64,000 nt of DNA from Trichococcus shcherbakoviae. Its GTDB lineage: Bacteria > Bacillota > Bacilli > Lactobacillales > Aerococcaceae. Positions 17,776 through 25,620 of this stretch are shown here, piece after piece; the first letter of the stretch is position 1, and every line of letters starts with the position of its first letter. The DNA lies in assembly GCF_963666195.1 (NCBI RefSeq), contig NZ_OY762653.1, forward strand, positions 1,302,001 to 1,366,000. The letters run 5' to 3'. The notes beneath the pieces were generated by a model. The model worked only from the letters and a program-made list of their open reading frames with translations. It was not told where the DNA came from and did no database searches. Position numbers and translations under genes: made by a program.

Positions 17776-18669
17776 TTATTTTTCCCCCTTGAACACTTGC
17801 GTGACATAATCTTCGAATGTGACTTTAATTTCCTTGAAATACACTAAGTTAAAATTCTTTAAATCTTGGATCAAACGATTAATATCTTGATCATGAATCA
17901 TGATGTTTAATTGCAGGTCGTCCACCTTAACCCGATGTAGGTCATAACCGAGACTGCGGAAGTGCTCGAAATCTTCAATCGATTTAAACTCCATTTTATA
18001 AGTTTTCATCTTGTTATAGCGGATGTCCTTCATATCAATCACATCAATGATCATCCCATCACGAATGATTGCGACGCGGTCACAGACCTCTTCCACTTCT
18101 TGGAAAATATGACTGGACATAAAAATGGTTTTCCCTTTGGCTTTTTCTTCTTTCAATAGCTCGATAAAGATATCCCGCATCAAAGGATCCAGTCCTGTCG
18201 TTGGCTCGTCCATTATCAAAATATCGGCATCAGAGGCAAAAGCTGAGACGATAGCGGTTTTCTGCTTCATTCCTTTGCTCATGGCTCGGACATTCGCTTT
18301 CGCGTCTAATTGGAGCTGGTCAATAACATTCTCTGCATATTCCCAATCACCTCGACCTGATAAATAAATCTGATTTTTGATAAAATCCTCTCCGGTCGAA
18401 TTACCTGGAAAATTAATTTCACCAGGTATATACGATACATAGCGCTTTACCTCTGCACTACTTTTGTTCGCATCAAGCCCATTAATGGTGACCGTTCCTT
18501 CATCCGGTGTTAAAAAGCCCATCATGTGTCGGATCGTCGTGGTCTTGCCTGCACCGTTTACACCAACAAAACCATATATCTCACCTTTTTCAACTTCTAA
18601 TGACATATCGAAAATACCGCGTTTCTTTCCATAGTCCTTTGTCAGATGCTTAATTTCAATGTACGCCAT
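17776..18669 (-). CDS. ABC exporter ATP-binding subunit (second)
   Basis: 297 residues with the full set of ABC ATPase motifs: Walker A GVNGAGKTTT (36-45), a variant signature MSKGMKQK in place of LSGGQ, Walker B ILIMDEPTTGLDP, and the switch His in SSHIF. The C-terminal 80 residues form an accessory domain shared with the neighbouring ATPase. It overlaps the upstream ATPase gene by 14 bases and its stop nearly touches the permease start. Two related but non-identical ATPases with one permease suggest a heterodimeric ATPase pair. Confidence 0.9.
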   Translation of the reverse strand: MAYIEIKHLTKDYGKKRGIFDMSLEVEKGEIYGFVGVNGAGKTTTIRHMMGFLTPDEGTVTINGLDANKSSAEVKRYVSYIPGEINFPGNSTGEDFIKNQIYLSGRGDWEYAENVIDQLQLDAKANVRAMSKGMKQKTAIVSAFASDADILIMDEPTTGLDPLMRDIFIELLKEEKAKGKTIFMSSHIFQEVEEVCDRVAIIRDGMIIDVIDMKDIRYNKMKTYKMEFKSIEDFEHFRSLGYDLHRVKVDDLQLNIMIHDQDINRLIQDLKNFNLVYFKEIKVTFEDYVTQVFKGEK

Positions 18670-19594
18670 GTTCTAGGTTCTCCTCTCCGGCTGCTATAGA
18701 TTTCTTACGATCATAGAAGTCCATAAAGTAATCTTCCAGTGTAAATTTAATTTCTGAGATAAAACGAATACTTACTTCACTTAGTTCAGTAAACAACCGT
18801 TGCATCGTCTCATCTGTCAGATTTAACTTAACTTGATTCTGATCGGGCCGTTCGACCGGAATTTTAAATTTCGTTCGGGCTAGGAACTGTTGGTAATCTT
18901 TTTCTGTCGCAAACTCTATTTTGAAAGTTTTGTTTGTATTATGTTTAAGTTTGGCTGCTTCAATAGTTGAGACAACCACTCCATCCTTGATGATGGCAAT
19001 CCGGTCACACGTTGCATCCACTTCACTGAAGATGTGGCTAGAGAGCAGAATGGTCTTTCCTTCTTTTTTTTCTTCCAAAATAAATTGAATGAAACGTTCT
19101 TGCATGACCGGGTCCAATCCTGAGGTTGGCTCATCCAGAATTAATACCTTGGGATTATGCATGAAGGCTGTCACTAATGCCAGCTTTCGTTTAGAGCCAA
19201 GACTCATTGCTTCAATTTCCATTGCTGAATCCAATTCAAACATTTCCTTCAGATAATCTGTTCGGGACATATCGCTGATTTGTCTTTCTTCAGCCATGAA
19301 TTTGATAAAGCCCTCTCCGGTCATCCCCTTCGGAAAGGCCAACTCTCCAGGTAAGTACCCAACATCATGTTTAATGATAGCTGCTGATTTCCAACAGTCT
19401 TTACCATTGATATATAGTTCCCCTTCTTGAGGCTTGGAAAATCCCATCAAGTGGCGGATAGTAGTGGTCTTCCCGGCACCGTTAGGCCCAAGAAAGCCAA
19501 AGACTTCTCCTTCTGCTATCTCAAAGGAAACATCGAATATTCCCCGTCCATGCCCATAATCTTTGGTTACGTGTCTTACTTCGATAACTGACAT
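18656..19594 (-). CDS. ABC exporter ATP-binding subunit (first)
   Basis: 312 residues, a paralogue of the next gene: Walker A GPNGAGKTTT, degenerate signature MSLGSKRK, Walker B VLILDEPTSGLDP, and SSHIF. First gene of the operon. Its promoter and a palindromic operator lie within the 185-base divergent region shared with the tetR gene. The family is close to Gram-positive multidrug or peptide-resistance exporters; the substrate is unknown. Confidence 0.9.
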   Translation of the reverse strand: MSVIEVRHVTKDYGHGRGIFDVSFEIAEGEVFGFLGPNGAGKTTTIRHLMGFSKPQEGELYINGKDCWKSAAIIKHDVGYLPGELAFPKGMTGEGFIKFMAEERQISDMSRTDYLKEMFELDSAMEIEAMSLGSKRKLALVTAFMHNPKVLILDEPTSGLDPVMQERFIQFILEEKKEGKTILLSSHIFSEVDATCDRIAIIKDGVVVSTIEAAKLKHNTNKTFKIEFATEKDYQQFLARTKFKIPVERPDQNQVKLNLTDETMQRLFTELSEVSIRFISEIKFTLEDYFMDFYDRKKSIAAGEENLEHGVH

Positions 19595-19623
19595 AGTGTC
19601 ACTGCCTTTCTTTTAATTTGCTT

Positions 19624-19641
19624 ATGTAAGATAAATTACAT
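19624..19641. promoter_or_regulatory. Palindromic operator in the ABC/tetR intergenic region
   Basis: Perfect inverted repeat ATGTAA-N6-TTACAT located between the ABC promoter and its start codon. Size and symmetry suit a TetR-family dimer site. A second, weaker palindrome (GTATTTGATAC, about 19718-19728) lies nearer tetR. Confidence 0.6.
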
Positions 19642-19673
19642 TCGTTTCTTTATTTACATTTGTTACAATTTCT

Positions 19674-19701
19674 ATTATACTAATATCGAAAAGCAGAACA
19701 A
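19674..19701 (-). promoter_or_regulatory. Promoter of the ABC exporter operon
   Basis: On the minus strand TTGTTC (19701-19696) and TATAAT (19679-19674) with a 16-base spacer. The operator at 19624-19641 falls in the transcribed leader, where a bound repressor would block elongation or clearance. Confidence 0.7.
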
Positions 19702-19779
19702 GATACATATAATTGGTATTTGATACTTAACTTACATTCTTTTGATAATTGATAGTTTTCCTTAAGGAGGAAACCCAGG

Positions 19780-20340
19780 ATGGAGCAATTAGATTTAAGG
19801 GTTCAAAAGACGTATAAAGCCCTAGTTGAAGCATTTGAACGCTTACTACTAGAAAAAGAATTTGAGAGTATATCCGTAACCGAAATATGTGATGCTGCCA
19901 TGATTCGTCGCCCCACTTTCTACAAGCATTTCTTGGATAAATATGACTTCATAACTTTTTTCATTAAACACAAGATGAATAAAATATTTGATTTTGCCAT
20001 TCAAAAGTCAAACGATGAAGGTGTTGATTTTTTCATTGTTGTTTTCGAGCAGCTTTTGGATCAATTCGACAATCTCTTACACCTCATTTTCAGTATTCAA
20101 ACGAATGGGAACAGCATCTTTGAACTTGAAAGTGTACGGGAATACGGAAAGAGTATGTTAAACAATTACGTAAAAAAAGAGGACACTGACAAGGAACTGC
20201 CTCTGCAACTAAGTTATAAAGGACAGATTATTATGGGCATCACGATTCAATCTGTTTTTTGGTACAAAGATAAGAAAAGTCAAATTAGTCGTAAAGAGGT
20301 TATTGAACTCTATACGCAAACACTGGATAGACTTCGTTGA
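19780..20340 (+). CDS. TetR/AcrR family regulator, divergent from the ABC exporter
   Basis: 186 residues. An N-terminal TetR helix-turn-helix (about 10-55) reads KTYKALVEAFERLL, then ISVTEICDAAMIRRPTFYKHF. The C-terminal ligand domain is helical with several aromatic residues. The ribosome binding site TAAGGAGGAAA is excellent. Its divergent placement and the shared palindrome make it the likely repressor of the exporter operon and of itself; the inducer is unknown. Confidence 0.88.
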   Translation: MEQLDLRVQKTYKALVEAFERLLLEKEFESISVTEICDAAMIRRPTFYKHFLDKYDFITFFIKHKMNKIFDFAIQKSNDEGVDFFIVVFEQLLDQFDNLLHLIFSIQTNGNSIFELESVREYGKSMLNNYVKKEDTDKELPLQLSYKGQIIMGITIQSVFWYKDKKSQISRKEVIELYTQTLDRLR

Positions 20341-20474
20341 CAGCATTAACAATTTTGCGTAAATGGCTTGTTCCCACTGCAGATTATTCCTCATTTTGTA
20401 ACTATTCTAAAAGACTATGACAGACCCGTAAGGAATAGCAAATTTCTTAAGTTACGAACGCGATAAGCTTAAAA

Positions 20475-20517
20475 AACTAAGATGCTAACCCTTTCTTACA
20501 GGATTAGCGTCTTAGTT
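20475..20517 (-). terminator. Terminator, mainly for the minus-strand island
   Basis: AACTAAGATGCTAA (20475-20488) pairs with TTAGCGTCTTAGTT (20504-20517) with one G-T pair. On the minus strand a T6 run follows. It marks the left end of the small island and also backs up the tetR gene. Confidence 0.85.
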
Positions 20518-20572
20518 CCGTAGGTTAATTGGAAGGTAAAAAAAAGCGGAAAGCCCGTCGTCTTCTCCTCCT

Positions 20573-20860
20573 TTAAACAAACGCTTTATGAAAAGTAAGC
20601 TTATTGTCTTTGAGCACACCCAGTAGCTTCCATTCTCTGTTAGTTGCATCAGTAATGATGTATACAATATATTCGTCGACGGCGTAGTAATGTACGAGAA
20701 CTTCCTTTTCGATATTGATTTCATCGAAAAAATCCGGCAAAAGATTCCTATCCAGCTCATTTCTGAACAGCAAAATGCTTTCAGTAGCGTAGTCAGCACT
20801 GTTTGTGGAACAACCGAAATCCCTGTGCATCAGATCCATTACATACTGTAATTTGTCCAT
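20573..20860 (-). CDS. Small hypothetical protein
   Basis: 95 residues, acidic, with alternating hydrophobic strands (EVLVHYYAVDEYIVYIITD) that suggest a small alpha/beta fold. It has a strong AAAAGGAGG site before the ATG. No family is recognised. It is last in a minus-strand island of short genes that includes a RadC-like protein and a Mor-like activator. Confidence 0.65.
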   Translation of the reverse strand: MDKLQYVMDLMHRDFGCSTNSADYATESILLFRNELDRNLLPDFFDEINIEKEVLVHYYAVDEYIVYIITDATNREWKLLGVLKDNKLTFHKAFV

Positions 20861-20971
20861 TCGTTATCCTCCTTTTTGCTTGCCATCAGACACGCTGGAC
20901 CCCAAAACGGCACACAGTGTCTTTAAAAAAACCAGATTGTATCTATCGGAATTTTTATCCCCGACCACTTT

Positions 20972-21472
20972 TTACATGTATCCGCCCGTTTTAAGTGAAA
21001 CGAAATCATCATCGCCTAATATGATGTGGTCCAGCACATCGATGCCCAAGATTTCACCTGCTTCAGTCAATCTTGCTGTCATCACAAGATCCGCTTCAGA
21101 TGGTTCAGGGTTCCCGCTTGGGTGCGTGTGACCAACCATGATGCGGGCTGAATTGGAGAGTATAGCAGTCTTAAATATTTCGCGTGGATGCGCAATGGAT
21201 GAGTTGATGCTACCGATGTGACAGCAATTAATGTTTGTAGGCTCATTTTTAGTATTCAAACACAGCACGATCAGGTATTCCCGATCGACATCCCCCAAAA
21301 ACTGGCGCATCAATTGGTAGGCATCGTTCGGGCAGCTGATGGCACGGTACTTGTACAGTAAGGATTTGTCTTTCACCATCTGAATTTTCACAATGTCCAC
21401 ACGTTTGGCTGCTGTATTAGCTAATTCATCATCTGTATGTTGTTTTGATTGATTGGTGTATTGGTTTTTCAT
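20972..21472 (-). CDS. RadC-like JAB-domain protein (short form)
   Basis: 166 residues of the RadC/JAMM (MPN) fold. The metal motif HTHPSGNPEPSEAD is complete, with the second His and distal Asp. It lacks the N-terminal helix-hairpin-helix of chromosomal RadC (about 225 residues). Such short forms are commonly carried by plasmids, conjugative elements and prophages. Biochemical role unsettled. A spacing of only 16 bases from the DUF960 gene indicates an operon. Confidence 0.85.
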   Translation of the reverse strand: MKNQYTNQSKQHTDDELANTAAKRVDIVKIQMVKDKSLLYKYRAISCPNDAYQLMRQFLGDVDREYLIVLCLNTKNEPTNINCCHIGSINSSIAHPREIFKTAILSNSARIMVGHTHPSGNPEPSEADLVMTARLTEAGEILGIDVLDHIILGDDDFVSLKTGGYM

Positions 21473-21488
21473 TTCAAAACTCCCCTTT

Positions 21489-21794
21489 TTAATAGTCTTC
21501 TGGAAAAAGCATCGTTTGGTAGTCTTCGTTGTCGATCACCCAGATGGTTTTAGTGATGCAGCAATCATTGGGCACCTTCAGAAGTGTCTCCTGGCTCCAT
21601 TTAGGTTCTTCTTGGCTATGCACAACATGCTGACCATCCTCAGTGGCCTTTAACTCAAATTGCTGAAAGTAATCCATCTCATTCCCGTTCTGCACTTGAT
21701 CATCGATCAGGGACCACAAAAAGAATTGCGTTTCTTGAGGCACTGCTTCATTGATACCTCTAGTGGCGTAGCGGTTATTCTTTGATTTGAACAT
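21489..21794 (-). CDS. DUF960 family protein
   Basis: 101 residues matching the DUF960 pattern seen in Firmicute mobile elements: RYATRGINEAVPQETQFFLWSLID at the N-terminus and a QFELKATEDGQHVVHSQEEP segment. Function unknown. It is followed directly by the RadC-like gene. Confidence 0.8.
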   Translation of the reverse strand: MFKSKNNRYATRGINEAVPQETQFFLWSLIDDQVQNGNEMDYFQQFELKATEDGQHVVHSQEEPKWSQETLLKVPNDCCITKTIWVIDNEDYQTMLFPEDY

Positions 21795-21832
21795 GTTTTA
21801 TCCTTCTCTCATCATCGTTTTAGGCAAAAAGA

Positions 21833-21862
21833 AAAAGACCAAGCACAGTCGCTTAGTCTTTT
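21833..21862 (-). terminator. Terminator inside the island
   Basis: AAAAGACCAAGC with GCTTAGTCTTTT (one G-T pair) around a 6-base loop. On the minus strand the tail is T-rich. It separates the zinc-ribbon gene from DUF960. Confidence 0.7.
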
Positions 21863-21883
21863 CTATCTTTCGTTTAGTTGTAA

Positions 21884-22057
21884 TTATCCAATCACTCTAT
21901 TTTTCACCCATGAATGCGGCTTCATCTTGCCATCTTTACTTTTCGCTTTCGCGCGACAACTTCCAGGTAGGGGACGCCCTGCCGTAGCAGGCTTAATTTG
22001 CTTTGTTCCGCAATAACTACACATATATTCAACTTTTTTATTTGGACCCATTCCCAT
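21884..22057 (-). CDS. 57-residue zinc-ribbon-like miniprotein
   Basis: Reading from ATG 22057 (an alternative ATG at 22051 has better spacing to GAAGGA), the protein has the pair CSYC at residues 13-16 and a third Cys at about 34. A basic segment (RAKAKSKDGK) and the ending KPHSWVKNRVIG follow. The pattern CxxC, Pro-rich loop, Cys and PHxWV is common in tiny Firmicute proteins on prophages and conjugative elements. Probably a one-metal fold; function unknown. Confidence 0.7.
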   Translation of the reverse strand: MGMGPNKKVEYMCSYCGTKQIKPATAGRPLPGSCRAKAKSKDGKMKPHSWVKNRVIG

Positions 22058-22067
22058 TCCTTCTTTC

Positions 22068-22430
22068 CTAGTTGATTTCTTTGTCCTTAATGATGCCGCG
22101 TTCTTTCGCTACTTGAATCAGGCCTTTGTCAGCTATAGTGAAGGAATCTTCCTGCTTTTTCCGCTTAAGTTCACGAATGATTTCTTCATCACTTTTTCTT
22201 GAGCTTGTTTCATATTTCTGTTGTATTTTTTCTTCATTTTCTCTGCCTTTTTCTATTCCAGAGCTAACGAGGGATTTTATAGCCTCGATTAGAAAGCTGA
22301 TGAGTATTCTAATCGCAGCGATTATGTATCCATCGCCTGAATTATCCTGTTCCTCACCTACTTTTTTATGGAATAGATACAGAACAAACCCTAACACGCA
22401 AAAACCAAAAAATGTCGCCAAACACATCAC
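22068..22430 (-). CDS. Small membrane protein of unknown function
   Basis: 120 residues: an N-terminal hydrophobic helix (MCLATFFGFCVLGFVLYLF), a second hydrophobic stretch near 36-55 (IIAAIRILISFLIEAI), then a long charged coil (EKGRENEEKIQQKYE and KRKKQED). It probably spans the membrane twice with a cytoplasmic C-terminus. It follows the Mor-like gene by 14 bases, so the two are co-transcribed. Confidence 0.65.
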   Translation of the reverse strand: MMCLATFFGFCVLGFVLYLFHKKVGEEQDNSGDGYIIAAIRILISFLIEAIKSLVSSGIEKGRENEEKIQQKYETSSRKSDEEIIRELKRKKQEDSFTIADKGLIQVAKERGIIKDKEIN

Positions 22431-22444
22431 TCCCTCAAAAGAAA

Positions 22445-22693
22445 TTATTTATCTTTTATTAAATTTGAACCCCATCGTTGTGAATAGCCATAGCGCTTTG
22501 TCAGCTCAGTCAAATTAGTGCCATCATACTCTTGCCGGATTTTTTCTGCTGCAAGATTTCGATCGTACAGCTTCATCGGCACTGAAATTTGCATGCCTCG
22601 ATATTCATCGTAAATCTTGAGCATATTTTCCTCACCAACTAGATCATACAGCGTTTTGTAGAATGGATGCAGTACATTATAATCAATATCCAT
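22445..22693 (-). CDS. Mor-type transcription activator family protein
   Basis: 82 residues that match the Mor/C activator fold: YDLVGEENMLKIYDEYRGMQISVPMKLYDRN, then AEKIRQEYDGTNLTELTKRYGYSQRWGSNLI, a C-terminal helix-turn-helix. Mu Mor activates middle promoters; small relatives control integrated elements in Firmicutes. AGGAG lies 5 bases before the ATG. The IS element now ends 26 bases upstream, so the native promoter has been split from the gene. Confidence 0.8.
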   Translation of the reverse strand: MDIDYNVLHPFYKTLYDLVGEENMLKIYDEYRGMQISVPMKLYDRNLAAEKIRQEYDGTNLTELTKRYGYSQRWGSNLIKDK

Positions 22694-22719
22694 AGCGGCT
22701 CCTATCAGTAATATATGTA

Positions 22720-24312
22720 ATGTCTACTGAATAATTAACAAACCTTATCGCAACAGCGTTTTTAGCTGTTTTTTGGTATAATAGATGCATGGATTCCAGA
22801 GGGAAATACCAAAAACCCGTGCACTTTTTTCAAAAATGATACAAAGAGGCGATGAAAATGTACAAAAAGCAGACGAATCGGCAATTAACCATTTATGACT
22901 TCGATCAGCCATTGGGCCTTACGATGAACCCAGAAAACCGTTGGGTCAAAAAAGCAGATTCGATTCCCTGGTCAGTCATTGAAGATAAGTACGCTGCTCT
23001 GTTCAGCAGTGACAGAGGCAACATCGCCAAACCGGTAAGGATGGCACTAGGTGCCTTGATTATTCAAAGTGAATTTCAGTATGCAGATACCGAAGTCGTC
23101 AATCAGATTCGCGAAAATCCCTATCTGCAGTACTTTGTCGGACTACCTTCCTATAAGGATGAAAAGCCGTTCGATGCTTCTTCGATGGTGCACTTCCGCA
23201 AACGTCTCTCCTCCGAAATTCTGATTGAAATCAATGAATTGATCCTCAAACCTATAGAGGATGGAGCAGATGATTCCCAAGCTGACGATAATGACAATAG
23301 TGATGACAATGATGCATCGGGATCTAAGAATGAAGGGACGCTCATTCTAGATGCCACTTGCGCGCCTTCAGAAATCAAGTTCCCGCAAGACACGGAACTG
23401 TTGAACGAATGTCGGGAAAAGTTGGAAGGCATCATCGACGAAATCTGCGAAGCAAACCACCTTTCCAAACCGCGTACCTATCGGAAAATAGCCCGAAGGG
23501 ATTATCTCAACATCGCACGCAAGAAAAAGAAAAGCGGCAAACAAATTCGCAAAGCCATCGGCAAGCAACTGAACTACATCCGGCGGGATTTAGGATACAT
23601 CGACGCATTTATGGAGCAAGGTTATACGCTAAGAGCGAAGCAAGTCGACCTGTTGGGAACTTTGCGGAAATTGTATGAACAGCAGCTCTACATGCACACA
23701 AGTAGGACGCACAAAGTGCAGGATCGCATCGTCAGTATCAGCCAGCCATTTATCCGCCCGATTGTCCGCGGAAAAGCCAAGAACCCGGTGGAGTTCGGAG
23801 CCAAACTGGACATGAGCATAACCAATGGGTACGCCCGAATCGAGAAAATTTCTTTCGATGCCTACAACGAGAGCGAATGCCTCATAGTTGCGGTGGAACG
23901 CTACAAAGAACGGATGGGAGTGTATCCTGAACGAGTTTTGGCGGATAAAATATACCGAAATCGCACAAACTTAAGCTACTGCAAAGAACTCGGAATCCGA
24001 TTATCCGGCCCGTCGCTCGGCAGGCCCAAGAAGGATCAGAAGATTGACAAAAAACAAGAATACAGCGACAACTGCGATCGAGTAGAGGTCGAGAGAGGCT
24101 TCAGCCTGGCGAAAAGAAAGTTCGGGCTCAGGCTTATTCGAACACGCCTTGAAGAGACCAGTCTCTGTGTGATTGCTTTATCCATCCTTACAATGAACCT
24201 GTCCAAGGTTTCATTGCGCATTTTTTTGACTTTCATCCAATGGATGAGCTCCCCTAGAATTGAACCTCTAATGAAGCCGTAAGCTAAAAATAGGGATTTA
24301 TTCAGCAGGCAT
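22720..24312 (+). mobile_element. Intact IS5/IS1182-type insertion sequence with target duplication
   Basis: The left end ATGTCTACTGAATAA (22720-22734) and right end ATGCCTGCTGAATAA (opposite strand, from 24312) match at 13 of 15 positions. The 6-bp sequence TATGTA lies on both sides (22714-22719 and 24313-24318) as a target duplication. The 1.6-kb element holds one full transposase gene and appears recently inserted. Confidence 0.85.
22852..24282 (+). CDS. Transposase, IS5/IS1182 type
   Basis: 476 residues. An N-terminal DUF772 region (about 40-130: VRMALGALIIQ, then FDASSMVHFRKRL) is followed by a very acidic linker (ADDSQADDNDNSDDND, about 140-155) and a DDE core: LILDATCAP (first Asp), RVLADKIYRNRTN (second Asp), RVEVERGFSLAKRKFGL (Glu). 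The frame is open from end to end, so the enzyme may be active. A TATAAT lies about 75 bases upstream inside the element. Confidence 0.9.
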   Translation: MKMYKKQTNRQLTIYDFDQPLGLTMNPENRWVKKADSIPWSVIEDKYAALFSSDRGNIAKPVRMALGALIIQSEFQYADTEVVNQIRENPYLQYFVGLPSYKDEKPFDASSMVHFRKRLSSEILIEINELILKPIEDGADDSQADDNDNSDDNDASGSKNEGTLILDATCAPSEIKFPQDTELLNECREKLEGIIDEICEANHLSKPRTYRKIARRDYLNIARKKKKSGKQIRKAIGKQLNYIRRDLGYIDAFMEQGYTLRAKQVDLLGTLRKLYEQQLYMHTSRTHKVQDRIVSISQPFIRPIVRGKAKNPVEFGAKLDMSITNGYARIEKISFDAYNESECLIVAVERYKERMGVYPERVLADKIYRNRTNLSYCKELGIRLSGPSLGRPKKDQKIDKKQEYSDNCDRVEVERGFSLAKRKFGLRLIRTRLEETSLCVIALSILTMNLSKVSLRIFLTFIQWMSSPRIEPLMKP

Positions 24313-24781
24313 TATGTAAATATTGTAACAAACTTTAAAAACCATTAGTAATGAACCTTTCATTGCATACTGCTTGTCGTTATTACTGTATTTTTCAAAA
24401 AATAAGCCTTTGAAGTGACTATTCATATTCCAAATCATGAAGATCAGCCCTCATTTGTCCATGCTACAATCGAATCACTCACCTTTCCTATTTTTTATTC
24501 AAGCAAACGTTCAAGATGATAATATATATTTCAAAACTAAGTTGTTACTCTATGCAGATGCGGTTCTGAGTGGTCAAATGCTATGCACTTATATCGGGTT
24601 TTCATTTTCAGGCACAAAGAAAGTCCAAGATTCATGTACGGAATCTTGGACTACTTATTTATCAGTGATTCATGGGAAATACATCCTTGTGTAGAGCACT
24701 TCATCAAAGCCTAAAGAGTTTATGTTATAATTAAAATTATTATAGGTACTTATTTTGTAATTCTGAAAAAGGCGGGATTCT
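24313..24781. other. Gene-free stretch with hairpin and promoter repeat
   Basis: Between the IS element and ecsC. It contains a perfect 12-bp hairpin, AGTCCAAGATTC (24622-24633) with GAATCTTGGACT (24641-24652), and copy 3 of the promoter-like repeat. An 85-codon frame at 24437-24694 runs through the hairpin and has no ribosome binding site; not called. Confidence 0.5.
24704..24745 (+). promoter_or_regulatory. Promoter-like palindromic repeat, copy 3 (probable ecsC promoter)
   Basis: Core 24719-24745 is identical over 26 bases to copies 1 and 2: TTTATG, extended -10 TGTTATAAT, and ATAATT-AA-AATTAT. The upstream part (AGCACTTCATCAAAG) is a diverged version of AGCGCTTTATAAA. It lies 37 bases before the ecsC start, a normal promoter distance. 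Confidence 0.65.
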
Positions 24782-25405
24782 ATGTCAAAGAATGAGCTGA
24801 CGACAGAGAAGATGACACAAGCATTAGGCTGGGCTTATGAGAAGGCACTAAATGGTATTCCAGGTGATTTGAGTTCTGAGAGTCTCGCAAAAAGTTATAT
24901 GAAAAGGTTCAGTTCTACTGACGAAGCAATTCACAGTCTTATCAAATGGCAAACGGCAAAAAGTTCCACAAGTGGCTTTGTTACGGGTTTAGGAGGTATC
25001 GTCACACTACCTGTCGCAGTTCCAGTAAATATTGCATCTGTACTCTACGTTCAAATGCGGATGATTGCTGCCATAGCGTATATGAGAGGCTACGATTTGA
25101 AAGATGATCAAGTCCAAACTTTTGTATTCATCTGTCTTACAGGGCAAGCTGCATCAGATATACTGAAACAGTCTGGAATCACAGTTGGAACCAAACTGAC
25201 AGTTCAACTAATCAAAAAAGTACCCGGAGCGACTCTCACTAAAATCAACCAAAAAGTTGCATTTAGGCTTGTTACTAAATTTGGTGAAAAAGGAGTCATT
25301 AATTTAGGTAAACTGGTTCCTGTCGTTGGCGGTGTTATTGGGGGATCTGTAGATGGTGTTGGCACCAAAATCATTGGAAACCAAGCTCAAAAATTATTCG
25401 TTTAA
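24782..25405 (+). CDS. EcsC family protein
   Basis: 207 residues of the EcsC family, named for the third gene of the B. subtilis ecs locus; function unknown. A hydrophobic Gly/Val-rich hairpin sits near 66-90 (TGLGGIVTLPVAVPVNIASVL), and a second Gly-rich stretch lies near 177-195 (LVPVVGGVIGGSVDGVGT). This pattern is typical of the family and suggests membrane association. It has its own promoter (repeat copy 3) and terminator. Confidence 0.8.
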   Translation: MSKNELTTEKMTQALGWAYEKALNGIPGDLSSESLAKSYMKRFSSTDEAIHSLIKWQTAKSSTSGFVTGLGGIVTLPVAVPVNIASVLYVQMRMIAAIAYMRGYDLKDDQVQTFVFICLTGQAASDILKQSGITVGTKLTVQLIKKVPGATLTKINQKVAFRLVTKFGEKGVINLGKLVPVVGGVIGGSVDGVGTKIIGNQAQKLFV

Positions 25406-25438
25406 TTGGATTCACCACTTATTTAATCCAGTTTTTTC
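25404..25438 (+). terminator. Terminator of ecsC
   Basis: AATTGGATT pairs with AATCCAGTT (one G-T), followed by T6, starting within the stop codon. Confidence 0.8.
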
Positions 25439-25499
25439 TGTATCCACATTCAAACTTACCTAGGTTTTTGCAGCATTAGTAGATCCGGAAGGCAAAAAC

Positions 25500-25541
25500 A
25501 AAGCGGCAATCCTGTCACACTACAGGATTGCCGCTTTTTCG
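25500..25541. terminator. Bidirectional terminator between ecsC and rlmH
   Basis: AAAGCGGCAATCCTGT pairs perfectly with ACAGGATTGCCGCTTT around a 6-base loop. T-rich sequence lies on both sides. It ends rlmH on the minus strand. Confidence 0.9.
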
Positions 25542-25620
25542 GTTCTACTCTCTTTTCAAGTCATTTCTGTAGCTCACTAAGGAATGCCGTTACAACGCCA
25601 TTCCCATCAAAAAAATGACC

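Noticed and set aside
24437-24694. 85-codon open frame after the IS element
   Set aside because: No ribosome binding site and it crosses a perfect hairpin; no protein-like pattern.
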